Shown: positions 26,945-36,376, counted from the first letter of the stretch. The stretch: DNA of 64,000 nt from Rhodospirillaceae bacterium (GCA_018666155.1 JABJAH010000064.1:62001-126000), one strand, 5' to 3'. Program-made: numbers and translations. Notes: a model not told the origin generated them from the sequence alone.

Positions 26945-27574
26945 GTGGCTCATAACCCCGTTGATCCTCCACTAGATTGCGACAAATGTCCGCGACTGGT
27001 CGAGTTCCGCAAAGCGAACCAAGCGGCTCATCCCGATTGGTTCAATGCCCCCGTGCCGGCCTTCGGCCCGTCAGACTGCACTCTTCTCATCGTCGGCTTA
27101 GCGCCAGGTCTGCAAGGGGCTAACCGCACCGGGAGGCCCTTTACCGGCGACTACGCTGGAGACCTCCTCTATCCGACGCTCATAAAATTTGGCTGGGCGA
27201 CTGGAACCTATGGCCAGTCGCCGGATGATGGCCTGAAGATGAACAACTGTAGGATCACGAACGCCGTTCGCTGTGTGCCCCCACAGAACAAGCCGATTGG
27301 CGCCGAACAAAAAAGTTGTCGAACATATCTCGTTGATGAATTCGAAAATCTGCCAAAACTAAAAACGATCTTAGCACTCGGGCGGATTGGCCATGACGCT
27401 GTGGTCACCACATTAGACCTAAAGAAGGCTGATTATCCGTTCAGCCATGCGGCCCGCCACACCCTTCCCGACGGCCGAATCCTGACCGACAGTTATCACT
27501 GCTCGCGCTACAACTTGAACACCCGGCGTCTAACGCCAGATATGTTTGAGACCGTGTTTAAAGCGATAACCTAA
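26945..27574 (+). CDS. family 5 uracil-DNA glycosylase (UdgB type)
   Basis: Removes uracil and some other damaged bases from DNA. The 209 residues begin with a CDKCPRLVEFR cysteine motif, then motif A as GLAPGLQGANRTGRPFTGDY (about 51-70), in which the catalytic Asn/Asp of other UDG families is absent as expected for family 5, and motif B YHCSRYNLNTRRLT (about 182-195). The start is GTG 26945. It stands alone, divergent from folK and convergent with the peroxidase gene with only seven bases between stops. Confidence 0.88.
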   Translation: MAHNPVDPPLDCDKCPRLVEFRKANQAAHPDWFNAPVPAFGPSDCTLLIVGLAPGLQGANRTGRPFTGDYAGDLLYPTLIKFGWATGTYGQSPDDGLKMNNCRITNAVRCVPPQNKPIGAEQKSCRTYLVDEFENLPKLKTILALGRIGHDAVVTTLDLKKADYPFSHAARHTLPDGRILTDSYHCSRYNLNTRRLTPDMFETVFKAIT

Positions 27575-27581
27575 AAGTCGA

Positions 27582-28133
27582 CTACGGTAGCTGGGCTTCT
27601 ATAGCGCTTACCAATTCTTTGCTCATCGGCTCAACCCGGCTTGGGAACGCCTCAACGAGCGAGCCATCGGGCGCCACTAGATACTTGTGGAAGTTCCAGC
27701 TTGGCGCATTCTCCGCACCCTTCTCAGCCGCGGCCCATTTGTAAAACGAATGGGCACTTCCGCCCTTCACCACTTCTTTGGCTGTTAAGGGGAAGTCGAC
27801 ATCAAAGTTAGCTTCACAAAAATCTTTTATCTCTTCCGCGGTTCCCGGCTCCTGGGCACCGAAATCGTTGGACGGAACACCTAAGACGACGAGTCCCTTA
27901 TCTTTGTACTCGCTCCATAAGCTCTGCAAACCTTCATACTGTGGCGTATACCCGCAAAAGGATGCGGTGTTGACGACAAGTAAGGCTTTCCCTTTGTACT
28001 GAGACATTGGCAAAGCACCGCCATCTATAGAGTCAAAGGAAAAATCGTGGGCCGTTTCAGCCATGGCAGCGTTGCCTCCGGACAATAAGAATATCGAAGC
28101 GATAAGAGTAGCCGTCAGAGTACGTCGGTTCAT
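27582..28133 (-). CDS. glutathione peroxidase family protein, exported
   Basis: Thiol peroxidase of the GPx family, with cysteine in place of selenocysteine (Cys60 in VVNTASFCGYTPQY). The resolving-type pattern and VLGVPSNDFGAQEPG and SWNFHKYLVAPDG (Trp/Asn of the catalytic tetrad) are present. ATG 28133 is chosen: it gives a classical signal peptide (LTATLIASIFLLSGGNAAMA) and 183 residues. Most bacterial GPx proteins are cytoplasmic, so the export signal is notable; a thioredoxin-like donor would be needed in the periplasm. Confidence 0.9.
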   Translation of the reverse strand: MNRRTLTATLIASIFLLSGGNAAMAETAHDFSFDSIDGGALPMSQYKGKALLVVNTASFCGYTPQYEGLQSLWSEYKDKGLVVLGVPSNDFGAQEPGTAEEIKDFCEANFDVDFPLTAKEVVKGGSAHSFYKWAAAEKGAENAPSWNFHKYLVAPDGSLVEAFPSRVEPMSKELVSAIEAQLP

Positions 28134-28227
28134 TTCGAAGCCATCCCTTCTCGAATTCGGTTTCAATCCATAGTGTCTCGAACCAAACTACGGTTGGCAA
28201 GAGACGCATGCGAGAATTGGACTCCCT

Positions 28228-29253
28228 ATGGACCAGTCAACCGACACGGCCTCCCCACAGGCACAGATTCTGCGGATTACCGGGCAACTCCTTCCGACAC
28301 GTTGTATTGGGATAGCAGCGGAACTGGGGCTGGCCGATCACCTTGCAAAGCGACCAATGAGTACGGAGGAGCTTGCCAGCGTTTGCGGCGCCCATGCCCC
28401 ATCACTCTTCCGAATGCTGCGTTTTCTCGCCTCCATCGACATATTTCATCAGGAAGATAACGGAACTTTCCGGAATACACCTGCATCCGACGTGCTGCGT
28501 GAAGGCGTCCCTGGTTCGCTACGGCCGATGGTGAGGTTGGCCTGGCAAGATGTCGTTTGGGATACCTACCGAGCCATGCCCACCGCAATGCAAAATGGAA
28601 CACCCGCCTTTACCATTGCCCATGGTCGGCCCTTCTTCGAGCATTTGGCAGCCGAACAAGAAATTGGCGCACTGTTTGACGCGTCGATGGCGCTGATGTC
28701 GGGCCCAGAGAATGACGTCATCGCAAAGACCTACCCTTTTGGCGAGGCTGAAACCGTTGTCGATGTTGGTGGTGGACGTGGCGGGCTTCTCGGCGCAGTC
28801 CTTACAGAACACCTTAATCTATCGGGTGTACTTTTTGACCAACAGCACGTCATTGCCGAGCCCACTTATCTAGAGGACGCAGGCGTCCTTGATCGGTGTG
28901 AACTTATCTCCGGTGATTTCTTCAGCTCAGTCCATGCCGGCGGAGACATCTACATGCTTAAACGAATTCTGCACGACTGGAGTGACGCAGATGCCGTGCG
29001 TATTCTGAGCAGCATAAGAACAGCCATGTCGCCGGAGTCACGGGTCGCTGTTATCGATGCCGTTCTCAAACCGGGCAACGACGCAGACCCTAATAAATAT
29101 CTCGATGTCGGCATCATGACTCTTTTAGAGGGTCGTGAGCGAACTGTCGAAGAATTTGAAACGATATTTACGGAAGCAGGACTACAGGTCCTTCGTATTC
29201 TACCGACCCCTGCCCCATCGACCATGTCGATTATCGAGGGTGCGTTGGCCTAG
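28228..29253 (+). CDS. COMT-like O-methyltransferase (Methyltransf_2 family)
   Basis: SAM-dependent methyltransferase with an N-terminal dimerisation/winged-helix domain (about 10-95, GIAAELGLADHLAKRPMSTE) and a C-terminal Rossmann domain with VVDVGGGRGGLLGAVL (about 173-188), LKRILHDWSD (about 245-254) and a late EGRERTVEEFETIFTEAG. HDW matches the catalytic His region of plant-type O-methyltransferases and bacterial hydroxyneurosporene methyltransferase. Cytosolic, with no signal peptide, unlike the four methyltransferase-fold proteins near 54 kb. Substrate unknown. Its TAG stop shares the CTAG with the convergent neighbour. Confidence 0.85.
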   Translation: MDQSTDTASPQAQILRITGQLLPTRCIGIAAELGLADHLAKRPMSTEELASVCGAHAPSLFRMLRFLASIDIFHQEDNGTFRNTPASDVLREGVPGSLRPMVRLAWQDVVWDTYRAMPTAMQNGTPAFTIAHGRPFFEHLAAEQEIGALFDASMALMSGPENDVIAKTYPFGEAETVVDVGGGRGGLLGAVLTEHLNLSGVLFDQQHVIAEPTYLEDAGVLDRCELISGDFFSSVHAGGDIYMLKRILHDWSDADAVRILSSIRTAMSPESRVAVIDAVLKPGNDADPNKYLDVGIMTLLEGRERTVEEFETIFTEAGLQVLRILPTPAPSTMSIIEGALA

Positions 29254-29903
29254 CCGTAGCGCTGCTCTTTCCACGGATCGCCGACGGCGTGATAGCCGCG
29301 CGCTTCCCAATAACCTGGAGCGTCACCACCCATAAACGTGATGTGACGAATCCATTTCGCCGATTTCCAGAAATACAGTTTTGGTATAACTAGACGGACT
29401 GGCCCGCCATGTTCACGCGTCAGCGGTGCTCCGTTCCAGGTATGCGCCAACAGAACATCGTCATCATCGATCCACGATAAGGGCACGTTGGTGGCATAGC
29501 CGTCGTAGCTGCGGACCATCAAGAATGCGGTATTTTCACGCGGTTGAACTTCCGCCAGTAGGTGCTTGGCTGAAACGCCTTTCCAGCGGTTGTCATACCG
29601 TGACCAGGTCGTCACACAATGAATGTCGCTCACGATCTCGACTTGCGGCTGAGCCATTAAATCGTCGAAGGACCACTTGATCGGCTGATCAATTTGGCCG
29701 GCCGTCGATAGCATCCATTCCCGTGAAATCATGTTCGGCTGTGGACCCAAATCGAGCACAGGAAAGTCTTTAACCAGACGCTGCCCCGGAGGCAGCCGCG
29801 CTCGCTTGGGGTCCGCCGTTTGGCCCGTTAATCCACGGCCCTCACGCGCCCACTGTTCTTTCGTACCAATGAGTTTTTTGTTTTGTCTGTCGTCGCGGCT
29901 CAT
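29250..29903 (-). CDS. sulfite oxidase-like molybdopterin oxidoreductase
   Basis: 217-residue protein of the oxidoreductase molybdopterin-binding family. The molybdenum-ligating cysteine is Cys96 in VSDIHCVTTWSRYDNRWKG, followed by VRSYDGYATNVPL, LAHTWNGAPLTREHGGPVRL and KSAKWIRHITFM. It lacks the C-terminal dimerisation domain and a Tat signal, so it is probably a cytoplasmic stand-alone enzyme of unknown substrate. ATG 29903 lies two bases after the smpB stop; a longer frame would run into smpB. Convergent with the O-methyltransferase by a shared CTAG. Confidence 0.85.
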   Translation of the reverse strand: MSRDDRQNKKLIGTKEQWAREGRGLTGQTADPKRARLPPGQRLVKDFPVLDLGPQPNMISREWMLSTAGQIDQPIKWSFDDLMAQPQVEIVSDIHCVTTWSRYDNRWKGVSAKHLLAEVQPRENTAFLMVRSYDGYATNVPLSWIDDDDVLLAHTWNGAPLTREHGGPVRLVIPKLYFWKSAKWIRHITFMGGDAPGYWEARGYHAVGDPWKEQRYG

Positions 29904-29905
29904 TG

Positions 29906-30379
29906 CTAGCCCCGGTCGCGTAGCACGCGGGACTTTTGACGATTCCAATCCCGCTCTTTTATGGTCTGACGCCGATCAATATCGGTCTTTCCCTTTGCCA
30001 AACCTATTTTGAGCTTGGCGAGGCCGCGATCGTTGAAATAAATCGAAAGCGGGACAAGCGTCATGCCCTTGCGGGAAGTTTCGATACTCAGTTTTTCAAT
30101 TTCTCGTTTACGCAACAATAGTTGGCGCTTACGCCGGGGCTCATGGCCGAAGTGCCTTGCACCCTCATATTCCGGAATATAAGCGTTGATGAGATAGAGG
30201 CCACCATCCTCGGCGGCCGCATAGGACTCCTGAATATTGCCGCGGCCAAGGCGCAAGGATTTAACCTCGGTTCCCAACAAAATAAGGCCGGCCTCGAAGG
30301 TTTCCTCGATTTTATAATCGTGGCGTGCCTTGCGGTTTTGGGCAACCGTACCCGTTGATATCCATCCAGACTTCGTCAT
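29906..30379 (-). CDS. smpB: SsrA-binding protein SmpB
   Basis: Binds tmRNA for rescue of stalled ribosomes. The 157 residues contain [56 protein letters not shown] and the C-terminal tail [19 protein letters not shown]. All match the family. It follows dapA with a 12-base spacer, the usual alphaproteobacterial dapA-smpB pair. The tmRNA gene itself is not in the window. Confidence 0.95.
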   Translation of the reverse strand: MTKSGWISTGTVAQNRKARHDYKIEETFEAGLILLGTEVKSLRLGRGNIQESYAAAEDGGLYLINAYIPEYEGARHFGHEPRRKRQLLLRKREIEKLSIETSRKGMTLVPLSIYFNDRGLAKLKIGLAKGKTDIDRRQTIKERDWNRQKSRVLRDRG

Positions 30380-30391
30380 GACTTTCTTGCT

Positions 30392-31267
30392 CTAATCGAG
30401 CAACCCTGCGCCCCGCATGGCTTCCTCAACCTTCGCCATTGCCGGCGTCGTCAGAGGCACCATCGGAGGACGGGTGTCCGGCAAGCATTTCCCGATCAAA
30501 CTACAGGCAAACTTAACCGGCGCGGGATTTGGCTCACAAAACAAAGCTTGGTTCAAAGGCTGAAGAATATCACGCAGCCGCCAAACGTCATCGTACCGCT
30601 CATTGCGCCAAGCATCGTGAAGCTCCGCGTTCAATCGCGGAGCAACATTCGAAGATACTGAAATACATCCGAACCCACCCTGGGCCAAAAACGCTACAGC
30701 TGTGTCATCATCGCCTGACAGAAGACAAAACTCTCGGCCGATCTCTATGCGAGATGCAAGCGGCCGGGCTAAGTCGCCCGTGGCATCTTTAACGCCAACA
30801 ATGTTTGGGTGCTCTGCCAACTTCGCCATCGTTTCGACACTCATATCGACAACGCTGCGAGGCGGAATGTTGTAAATAATAATCGGTAGTTCGACAGCAT
30901 CAGCAATGGCGGTGAAATGAGCGATCATTCCCGCTTGGCTCGGTTTGTTATAATAGGGCGTAACAACGAGAGCAGCATCAGCACCCGCTTTAGCGGCATG
31001 CTGCGTTAGCGCGATGGCCTCTTCAGTTGAGTTTGACCCGGTGCCCGTGATAACTGGAATTTTTTCCTTCGCGACTTCGATGCATAATTCGATAACGCGA
31101 TTGTGTTCCTCATGGCTGAGCACCGGGGATTCACCTGTCGTCCCGCAGGGCACGACCGCATGAGTCCCTTCATCAATCTGCCACTGCACCAGATCTTGAA
31201 ACGCCTTTTCATCGACGGCACCACCACGAAAGGGCGTAATCAGTGCGGTAATCGATCCGGTAAACAT
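30392..31267 (-). CDS. dapA: 4-hydroxy-tetrahydrodipicolinate synthase
   Basis: Condenses pyruvate and aspartate semialdehyde in lysine/diaminopimelate synthesis. From ATG 31267 it has 291 residues with GSITALITPFRGGAVDEKAF at the start, PCGTTGESPVLSHEEH (about 43-58), the tyrosine motif VVTPYYNKPSQ (about 130-140) and the Schiff-base lysine in NIVGVKDATGD (about 157-167). GGAG sits eight bases before this ATG; a frame open to 31393 adds residues unlike the family. First gene of dapA-smpB. Confidence 0.95.
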   Translation of the reverse strand: MFTGSITALITPFRGGAVDEKAFQDLVQWQIDEGTHAVVPCGTTGESPVLSHEEHNRVIELCIEVAKEKIPVITGTGSNSTEEAIALTQHAAKAGADAALVVTPYYNKPSQAGMIAHFTAIADAVELPIIIYNIPPRSVVDMSVETMAKLAEHPNIVGVKDATGDLARPLASRIEIGREFCLLSGDDDTAVAFLAQGGFGCISVSSNVAPRLNAELHDAWRNERYDDVWRLRDILQPLNQALFCEPNPAPVKFACSLIGKCLPDTRPPMVPLTTPAMAKVEEAMRGAGLLD

Positions 31268-31503
31268 GAAATTCACTCCAAAATCACGTCTCAACACCGA
31301 TAAATCGGGGCAAAGCGAGAAATGTGCCTGTGTCTCAGGCGGCGCAACATAACTCCGACAACGTAACGCAGCAAGCGGCCCAGCATTGTTCAACTGTGTG
31401 AAATCGCATCATATACCCTCGCGCCTAGCTTCACGGCCCTTTAGTTAAGCCCCAAGACTTGGTAAAATATCTCTTTGAAGCCCTATATGATGTGGCAGGT
31501 TTA

Positions 31504-33618
31504 ATGATCCATCGTTCATCGCGGATGATTGCCGTGGCGGCAATACTGTCCGCGACGCTCCTGCTGCCCGCCCACACTGACGCTTTAGCCGCTCCCGTGC
31601 TGCCTGAAGTAAAGCCACCGGTCCCTGCTGCAAAAGTTCAGATACAAGCGGCTCGGATTCTGCCGGTCCGAAAACCGCCCTACTACGGGCCGTTCGGTAA
31701 AGATTACGAGTACCTCCTCGAGGAAGCTGACCGCATTGCGTTTAGCCGGGCGCTCACCTCCGCCAAAAACAGACGCTGGAAGCGAGCCGTGGAGCTTGCG
31801 AAAAAAGTCGAGAACCCTTTGGCGGGCGATGTTATCGCTTGGCTCTATATACGGGAGACTGGTGCGAATACGTCGTTCAAAGCACGGACCGAGTTTATCC
31901 GTCAGAACTCCGACTGGCCCCAGATCGATACCATTATTCGGCGTGCCGAAGAGTCCGCGTCAGACAAATCACTCTCAACCACTGATCTCATTCATTGGTT
32001 TGAAGAATTCACGCCAAGGTCAGGGCCAGGTCGAGCAACCTTAGCAAGGGCCTACCGGGAAAATGGCGAGGAAACCAAAGCCGCTGCATTAGCAAGACTG
32101 GCGTGGCTAGAAGGCACGTTCAACCGCTCACAGGAAAGAGCATTCCTGAGAAGCTTTGACTCCTTATTCGACAAAGACGATCACAAAGCCCGGCTTGAGC
32201 GCCTCTTATGGGATGGCCACGCCAATGGCGCCCGACGCATGTTACGGCGGGTCGACAGTGGTTACAGAAAATTGGCAGAAGCCCGGATCGCCCTGATGAC
32301 GTCTTCATATGGGGTCGATGCGGCGATCGCCAAAGTCCCAAGCGCGCTTAAGACCGACCCGGGTCTGATCTACAACCGCCTCAAGTGGCGCAATAAACGC
32401 CGCCGCTATGAGAGCGCAGCGGAACTGCTTCCTAAGTCACAAAATGATGCAACGCGGCCAGATTTGTGGTGGCGCGAACGCCATCTGCTTGCCCGCGAGG
32501 CCCTCTCCGAGGGTGCGATCACGGACGCGTACCGGATTGCCGCTGACAACAAAGCAACCGACGCCCTATCGATCTTTGAAGCTGAGTGGCTTGCTGGCTG
32601 GATCCAACTGCAATTTTTAATGGATCCCGAGGCCGCGTTACCGCATTTTTATAAGGTCTACGACGCTGTCGCTTTTCCAGTTAGCCTATCTCGGGGCGCA
32701 TACTGGATCGGCAGGGCTATCGAAGAAGGCGGAGACCCAGAACTCGCTAAGAATTGGTACCAAAAAGCAGCGGTTCACATCACGACCTATTATGGACAAC
32801 TGGCGCTTGCCAAATTGACCGGAGATACATTTCCACAGCTTCCGCTCGATCCATTGCCAACCATAAGCGAACGCAGCTCATTCCATCAGAGCCGACTGGC
32901 CCAAGTAGTCCGTATGCTTGCGGAGATCGGCAACAAAGATCATCTCAGGACGTTTGTGCTCGCCGCGGCTAAGTCCTCTGATTTTGCGACAGAACGGCAC
33001 TTAGCAGCCGAAATGGTCAGCAAGTTCAGCCGTCCTGATCTTGGCGTATGGATTGCGCGACGCGCGGCCCAAGATCACATTACGTTGGTAGAATTTGGTT
33101 TTCCGGTCCCTGCGTATGACTATCCCAACATCCCGGAGAAGCCTCTGCTGCTGGCCATTACCCGGCAGGAAAGTAATTTTGATGTCGCGGCGCGCAGCCA
33201 TGCCGGTGCACGCGGCCTCATGCAATTGATGCCGGCAACAGCCAAAGCCGTCTCTCGGCAAATACGCGAACGCTATGATCGTGATGCTCTGACGATCGAT
33301 CCGACCTACAATATTTCCCTTGGGTCAAAATATCTGGGCGACCTGATCGACGACTTTGATGGGTCCTACATTATGGCCATTGCAGGATACAATGCGGGGC
33401 CGCATCGCGTGCGGCGCTGGATCAAAGAGTTCGGTGATCCGCGAAAACCTGACGTCGATCCAATCGATTGGATCGAGCAAATTCCTTTCACGGAAACCCG
33501 CAACTATGTTCAACGGGTTATGGAAAACCTTCAGGTTTACCGTGCCGTAATGTTGAACACTCAACAACTAGCACAGACATTACCGGCTGACCTGTCGCGC
33601 CCCGATAATCAAAATTAG
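31504..33618 (+). CDS. slt: soluble lytic murein transglycosylase (Slt family)
   Basis: Periplasmic muramidase that cleaves glycan strands to 1,6-anhydro-muropeptides. From ATG 31504 there are 704 residues: a signal peptide (MIAVAAILSATLLLPAHTDALA), a long alpha-superhelical U/L region (about 70-530, tetratricopeptide-like helices such as LARAYRENGEETKAAALARL) and a C-terminal SLT domain with catalytic Glu at 33169-33171 in ITRQESNFDVAARSHAGARG, then LMQLMPATA and AGYNAGPHRVRRW. An in-frame TTG/GTG region from 31459 lacks a signal. It is monocistronic, with its own terminator. Confidence 0.93.
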   Translation: MIHRSSRMIAVAAILSATLLLPAHTDALAAPVLPEVKPPVPAAKVQIQAARILPVRKPPYYGPFGKDYEYLLEEADRIAFSRALTSAKNRRWKRAVELAKKVENPLAGDVIAWLYIRETGANTSFKARTEFIRQNSDWPQIDTIIRRAEESASDKSLSTTDLIHWFEEFTPRSGPGRATLARAYRENGEETKAAALARLAWLEGTFNRSQERAFLRSFDSLFDKDDHKARLERLLWDGHANGARRMLRRVDSGYRKLAEARIALMTSSYGVDAAIAKVPSALKTDPGLIYNRLKWRNKRRRYESAAELLPKSQNDATRPDLWWRERHLLAREALSEGAITDAYRIAADNKATDALSIFEAEWLAGWIQLQFLMDPEAALPHFYKVYDAVAFPVSLSRGAYWIGRAIEEGGDPELAKNWYQKAAVHITTYYGQLALAKLTGDTFPQLPLDPLPTISERSSFHQSRLAQVVRMLAEIGNKDHLRTFVLAAAKSSDFATERHLAAEMVSKFSRPDLGVWIARRAAQDHITLVEFGFPVPAYDYPNIPEKPLLLAITRQESNFDVAARSHAGARGLMQLMPATAKAVSRQIRERYDRDALTIDPTYNISLGSKYLGDLIDDFDGSYIMAIAGYNAGPHRVRRWIKEFGDPRKPDVDPIDWIEQIPFTETRNYVQRVMENLQVYRAVMLNTQQLAQTLPADLSRPDNQN

Positions 33619-33624
33619 CCTAAT

Positions 33625-33654
33625 AAAAAAGGGCGGATCAAATCCGCCCTTTTT
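33625..33654. terminator. bidirectional rho-independent terminator
   Basis: GGGCGGA (33631-33637) pairs perfectly with TCCGCCC (33643-33649) around TCAAA. It is flanked by AAAAAA on the left and TTTTT on the right, so it works in both directions and closes both slt (plus) and the bactofilin gene (minus), which converge here. Confidence 0.93.
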
Positions 33655-33677
33655 CAAACTTTGAATATTCTATTTTT

Positions 33678-34154
33678 TTAGGATGCTGCTGCTCGAGGCA
33701 TCGCCTCGGCTTCTCTTCCGTTCGGCTGTAACGCCGATTTCACAGCAACAGGCTCGGGCTTCGCCACTTTTGGCGGCTCCGTAACCGTGCGTTTGCAATG
33801 GCCCTCCATGAAAGCCCCAGGCTCAATGGCCAAACTTTCGTGTTCAATATCTCCGGACATCTGGGCAGTTGAGGCAAGGAAGACTGACTTGGCTTTCACC
33901 TGCCCTTTAATCGCGCCATGAATGCGCACGGTCTGGGCGATAACTTCACCGCTCACCGAGCCTTTAGTGCCGACGATGAGCGCCTTGCAATTGATGTCAC
34001 CTTCGACATTGCCATCGACTTGAATCTCTCCATTGCTGGAAAGATTACCCTGTACTTTAAGGTCGATGCTGATGATCGACGGTACAGATTTTACTTGGGC
34101 TTCACTCATGCGTGTAACCTGTGCTGATTGTCCATTAGTCTTGCTCGAGAACAT
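33678..34154 (-). CDS. bactofilin
   Basis: Polymer-forming cytoskeletal protein of the bactofilin (DUF583) family. The 158 residues have a short disordered N-terminus, then the beta-helical core (about 27-125) built of repeated strands such as SIDLKVQGNLSSNGEIQVDG and VSGEVIAQTVRIHGAIKGQV, and a proline-rich tail. ATG 34154 (MFSSKTNG) lies inside the last codons of the M23 peptidase gene, a 20-base overlap; a second ATG at 34109 is possible. Bactofilin paired with an M23 peptidase is a known shape-control module, where the scaffold positions local wall remodelling. Confidence 0.93.
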   Translation of the reverse strand: MFSSKTNGQSAQVTRMSEAQVKSVPSIISIDLKVQGNLSSNGEIQVDGNVEGDINCKALIVGTKGSVSGEVIAQTVRIHGAIKGQVKAKSVFLASTAQMSGDIEHESLAIEPGAFMEGHCKRTVTEPPKVAKPEPVAVKSALQPNGREAEAMPRAAAS

Positions 34155-35556
34155 CGCTTCCCGCTCTCATGAATTTCAACGGGTTCAACTGCTTGCCTTT
34201 GTACAAAACCTCTAAGTGCAAGTGAGGTCCCGTGCTTCGTCCGCTGTTGCCGAGAAGGCCGACCTCGGTCCCACGACCGACATACTCACCTTTCTCTACC
34301 GAAATTTTTGCCATATGACCGTAACGGGATGTAAGGCCCATACCATGGTCAATCTCAACGAAGCGACCATAACGCCCACGCCAGCCAGCGTAAACAACCT
34401 TTCCCTCGCCTGGGCTAACGACCGCTGATTTATAGGGCCCACCAAAATCAAGCCCCAGGTGCCTCGCATACTTGCCATTGAGCGGGTCCTTACGGACCCC
34501 AAAGCCACTGGTTATCCAGTATTTTTTTAACGGCTTTTCAAGCGGCATCACGGCAGCCAAATTTTGCAGTTCCGTTAGACGCTCAACTTGAAGATTTAGT
34601 GACACAAGGGACTTATGAAGCGGCCCTTCATCACCTGGAAAGGACTCCAACGGAATAAACGGCCCGCCGCTTCCAGATTCTGACCGACGAGCATCGAGTA
34701 GGTCGTCGACTTTGAGACCCGTGGTTGAGAGCGATGTCTCAATTTTCTGAATTTTATCTTCGGCCACTTCAGAGAATCGATGGAACAACAGAAGCTGCGT
34801 TCCTTCCATGTCCCTCAACTGGCCTTCCAGTGCACCGACGCGCGAGACCAAACCATCACGCTCTGCAGACGCAAGGTCGCGCTCGATAACAAGCTGGCGA
34901 AGTTCCAGTGTCTTCGGGTCGATAAAGGCCGTGCGCTCATGGACAACGGTCACGTCAGTCATGTCTGACTTGAGGTTTTCCAACTGGGTATGCAGGCCCT
35001 CTCTTTCCTCAGCGACACGATGCCGCTCAAGTTCAATTCGACCAATGGCAACTTCAATTTGCTCTGGGTCTGAGCCCAAGCGACCGTTGCGTGCCAAGCG
35101 CTTTACATCAGGCTTGCGTTCACGCGCTGCTGAAGCCAAGGCGCCTGCTGGCGTTTTTAAATCGACGAGTGAAACTTGACGGTCAGCCAACGAAACCATG
35201 CGCTCGTTATTCTCATCAAGCTCTTCCGTTATTTCGTCGATACGGCGCTTGTAAACAGTCAGCTGCGCAAGAAGTTGTTCATAGCCAGAGCGAGCATCTT
35301 TGACTTCAATATTTTTCGCCTGAATGCGATCACTGTGACTGACGACGAGGCCTGAGCTTACGAGCAGCCAACCGCCCACAATAGTAATGAGCGACGCTGC
35401 AACAGCCTGACGCATCGTTGTAAGCCGAAGCGTACGCATACGCTCTTCGGTGCGCAGAATAATCTGACGCTCCGGAAAAAATCTTTGAAGCCAGCGTTGA
35501 ACATCTGACAGGCTTCGATCATGCGGATCAAACTTCGACACGTGTTTCCCCGACAC
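34135..35556 (-). CDS. M23 family peptidoglycan endopeptidase with coiled coil
   Basis: Membrane-anchored murein hydrolase or scaffold regulator, 473 residues. A cytoplasmic N-terminus (about 1-47, HDRSLSDVQRWLQRFFPERQ) precedes one membrane helix (about 50-72), a long periplasmic coiled coil (about 78-260) and a C-terminal LytM domain. The zinc ligands appear intact: HLGLDFGGP (H-x3-D) and HLHLEVLYKG (HxH). It therefore should be catalytically active, unlike degenerate LytM regulators. It overlaps bactofilin, so the cytoplasmic N-terminus may contact the filament, as proposed for similar pairs. Confidence 0.9.
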   Translation of the reverse strand: MSGKHVSKFDPHDRSLSDVQRWLQRFFPERQIILRTEERMRTLRLTTMRQAVAASLITIVGGWLLVSSGLVVSHSDRIQAKNIEVKDARSGYEQLLAQLTVYKRRIDEITEELDENNERMVSLADRQVSLVDLKTPAGALASAARERKPDVKRLARNGRLGSDPEQIEVAIGRIELERHRVAEEREGLHTQLENLKSDMTDVTVVHERTAFIDPKTLELRQLVIERDLASAERDGLVSRVGALEGQLRDMEGTQLLLFHRFSEVAEDKIQKIETSLSTTGLKVDDLLDARRSESGSGGPFIPLESFPGDEGPLHKSLVSLNLQVERLTELQNLAAVMPLEKPLKKYWITSGFGVRKDPLNGKYARHLGLDFGGPYKSAVVSPGEGKVVYAGWRGRYGRFVEIDHGMGLTSRYGHMAKISVEKGEYVGRGTEVGLLGNSGRSTGPHLHLEVLYKGKQLNPLKFMRAGSDVLEQD

Positions 35557-35920
35557 ACAAAAAAAAGAGCCGCAAATCCAATCCCCAAGCTGATTAAGGA
35601 TTCACGGTTTCGATGCGAACACTTACTTAGACCAGATTCCGGTTCGCCACGGAATAGCTTCTGATCCTTCAATTTTAACCCTGCCCAGCCTTCTGTTCCG
35701 CTCTATGGATACAAAAGAACCCGTGCAGGTAACCCAGCGAGGCGGATTGTGTCTATTTTTTCCAATTTTTTCAATAGGTAGTGGCTATTCAGCCGCAATA
35801 TAGCGGTCTTGACTTCAGCCACAAACCTGCGTCCGTTAGGCCTTCTCACGCGTTAAGGACTATAGACACACGATATCGTCGCCCTCACCGATACAATGAG
35901 CTGGTCAGAACTACTTAAAG
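35557..35920. other. 364-base divergent spacer between M23 peptidase and pgpA
   Basis: No open frame with coding character. It must hold the promoters of the bactofilin/M23 pair (minus) and of pgpA-cinA (plus). One small inverted repeat is visible: ATTCCG (35636-35641) with CGGAAT (35650-35655), loop eight bases. I see no recognisable RNA gene. Confidence 0.5.
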
Positions 35921-36373
35921 ATGAGAATTTTTAATTTAACAATTTTATCATGGTTTGGCAGTGGCTACAGCCCGAAGGCCCCCGGAACAGCGGGATCGTT
36001 GGCCGCTCTACCGTTCGCATGGATTATCGCCACGACCTGGGGACCGCTAAGCCTCCTGCTGGCAGGTCTGATCGCATTTGGCATCGGCTGGGTCGCTGCC
36101 AATGCATCACCAGAGGCACAAAAAGATCCTGGATGGGTAGTCATTGACGAGGTCGCCGGACAATGGCTCACCCTCGCAATCGTTCCACCCGACGTTTTGC
36201 TCTATGCAATTGGGTTTCTTGCCTTCCGGGTTTTCGATATTTTCAAACCTTGGCCAATTAGAACGCTCGAACAGAAGGTCCCTGGTGCTCTCGGTGTGAT
36301 GATTGATGACGTGGCTGCTGCCGTTTATGCCGGCGCTGTGCTTTACATCGCGACCCTCATACTAGGCAGCTGA
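35921..36373 (+). CDS. pgpA: phosphatidylglycerophosphatase A
   Basis: Inner-membrane phosphatase that converts phosphatidylglycerol phosphate to phosphatidylglycerol. The 150 residues match PgpA: GSGYSPKAPGTAGSLAALP (14-32), the acidic VVIDEVAGQW (about 73-82), FRVFDIFKPWPI and MIDDVAAAVYAGA near the end. Several hydrophobic segments. It is three bases upstream of the CinA-type gene, the common pgpA-cinA order. Confidence 0.94.
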   Translation: MRIFNLTILSWFGSGYSPKAPGTAGSLAALPFAWIIATTWGPLSLLLAGLIAFGIGWVAANASPEAQKDPGWVVIDEVAGQWLTLAIVPPDVLLYAIGFLAFRVFDIFKPWPIRTLEQKVPGALGVMIDDVAAAVYAGAVLYIATLILGS

Positions 36374-36376
36374 TTT

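Noticed and set aside
35557..35920. Structured RNA gene in the M23-pgpA spacer
   Set aside because: Only one 6-base inverted repeat is visible and no match to a known RNA could be recognised.
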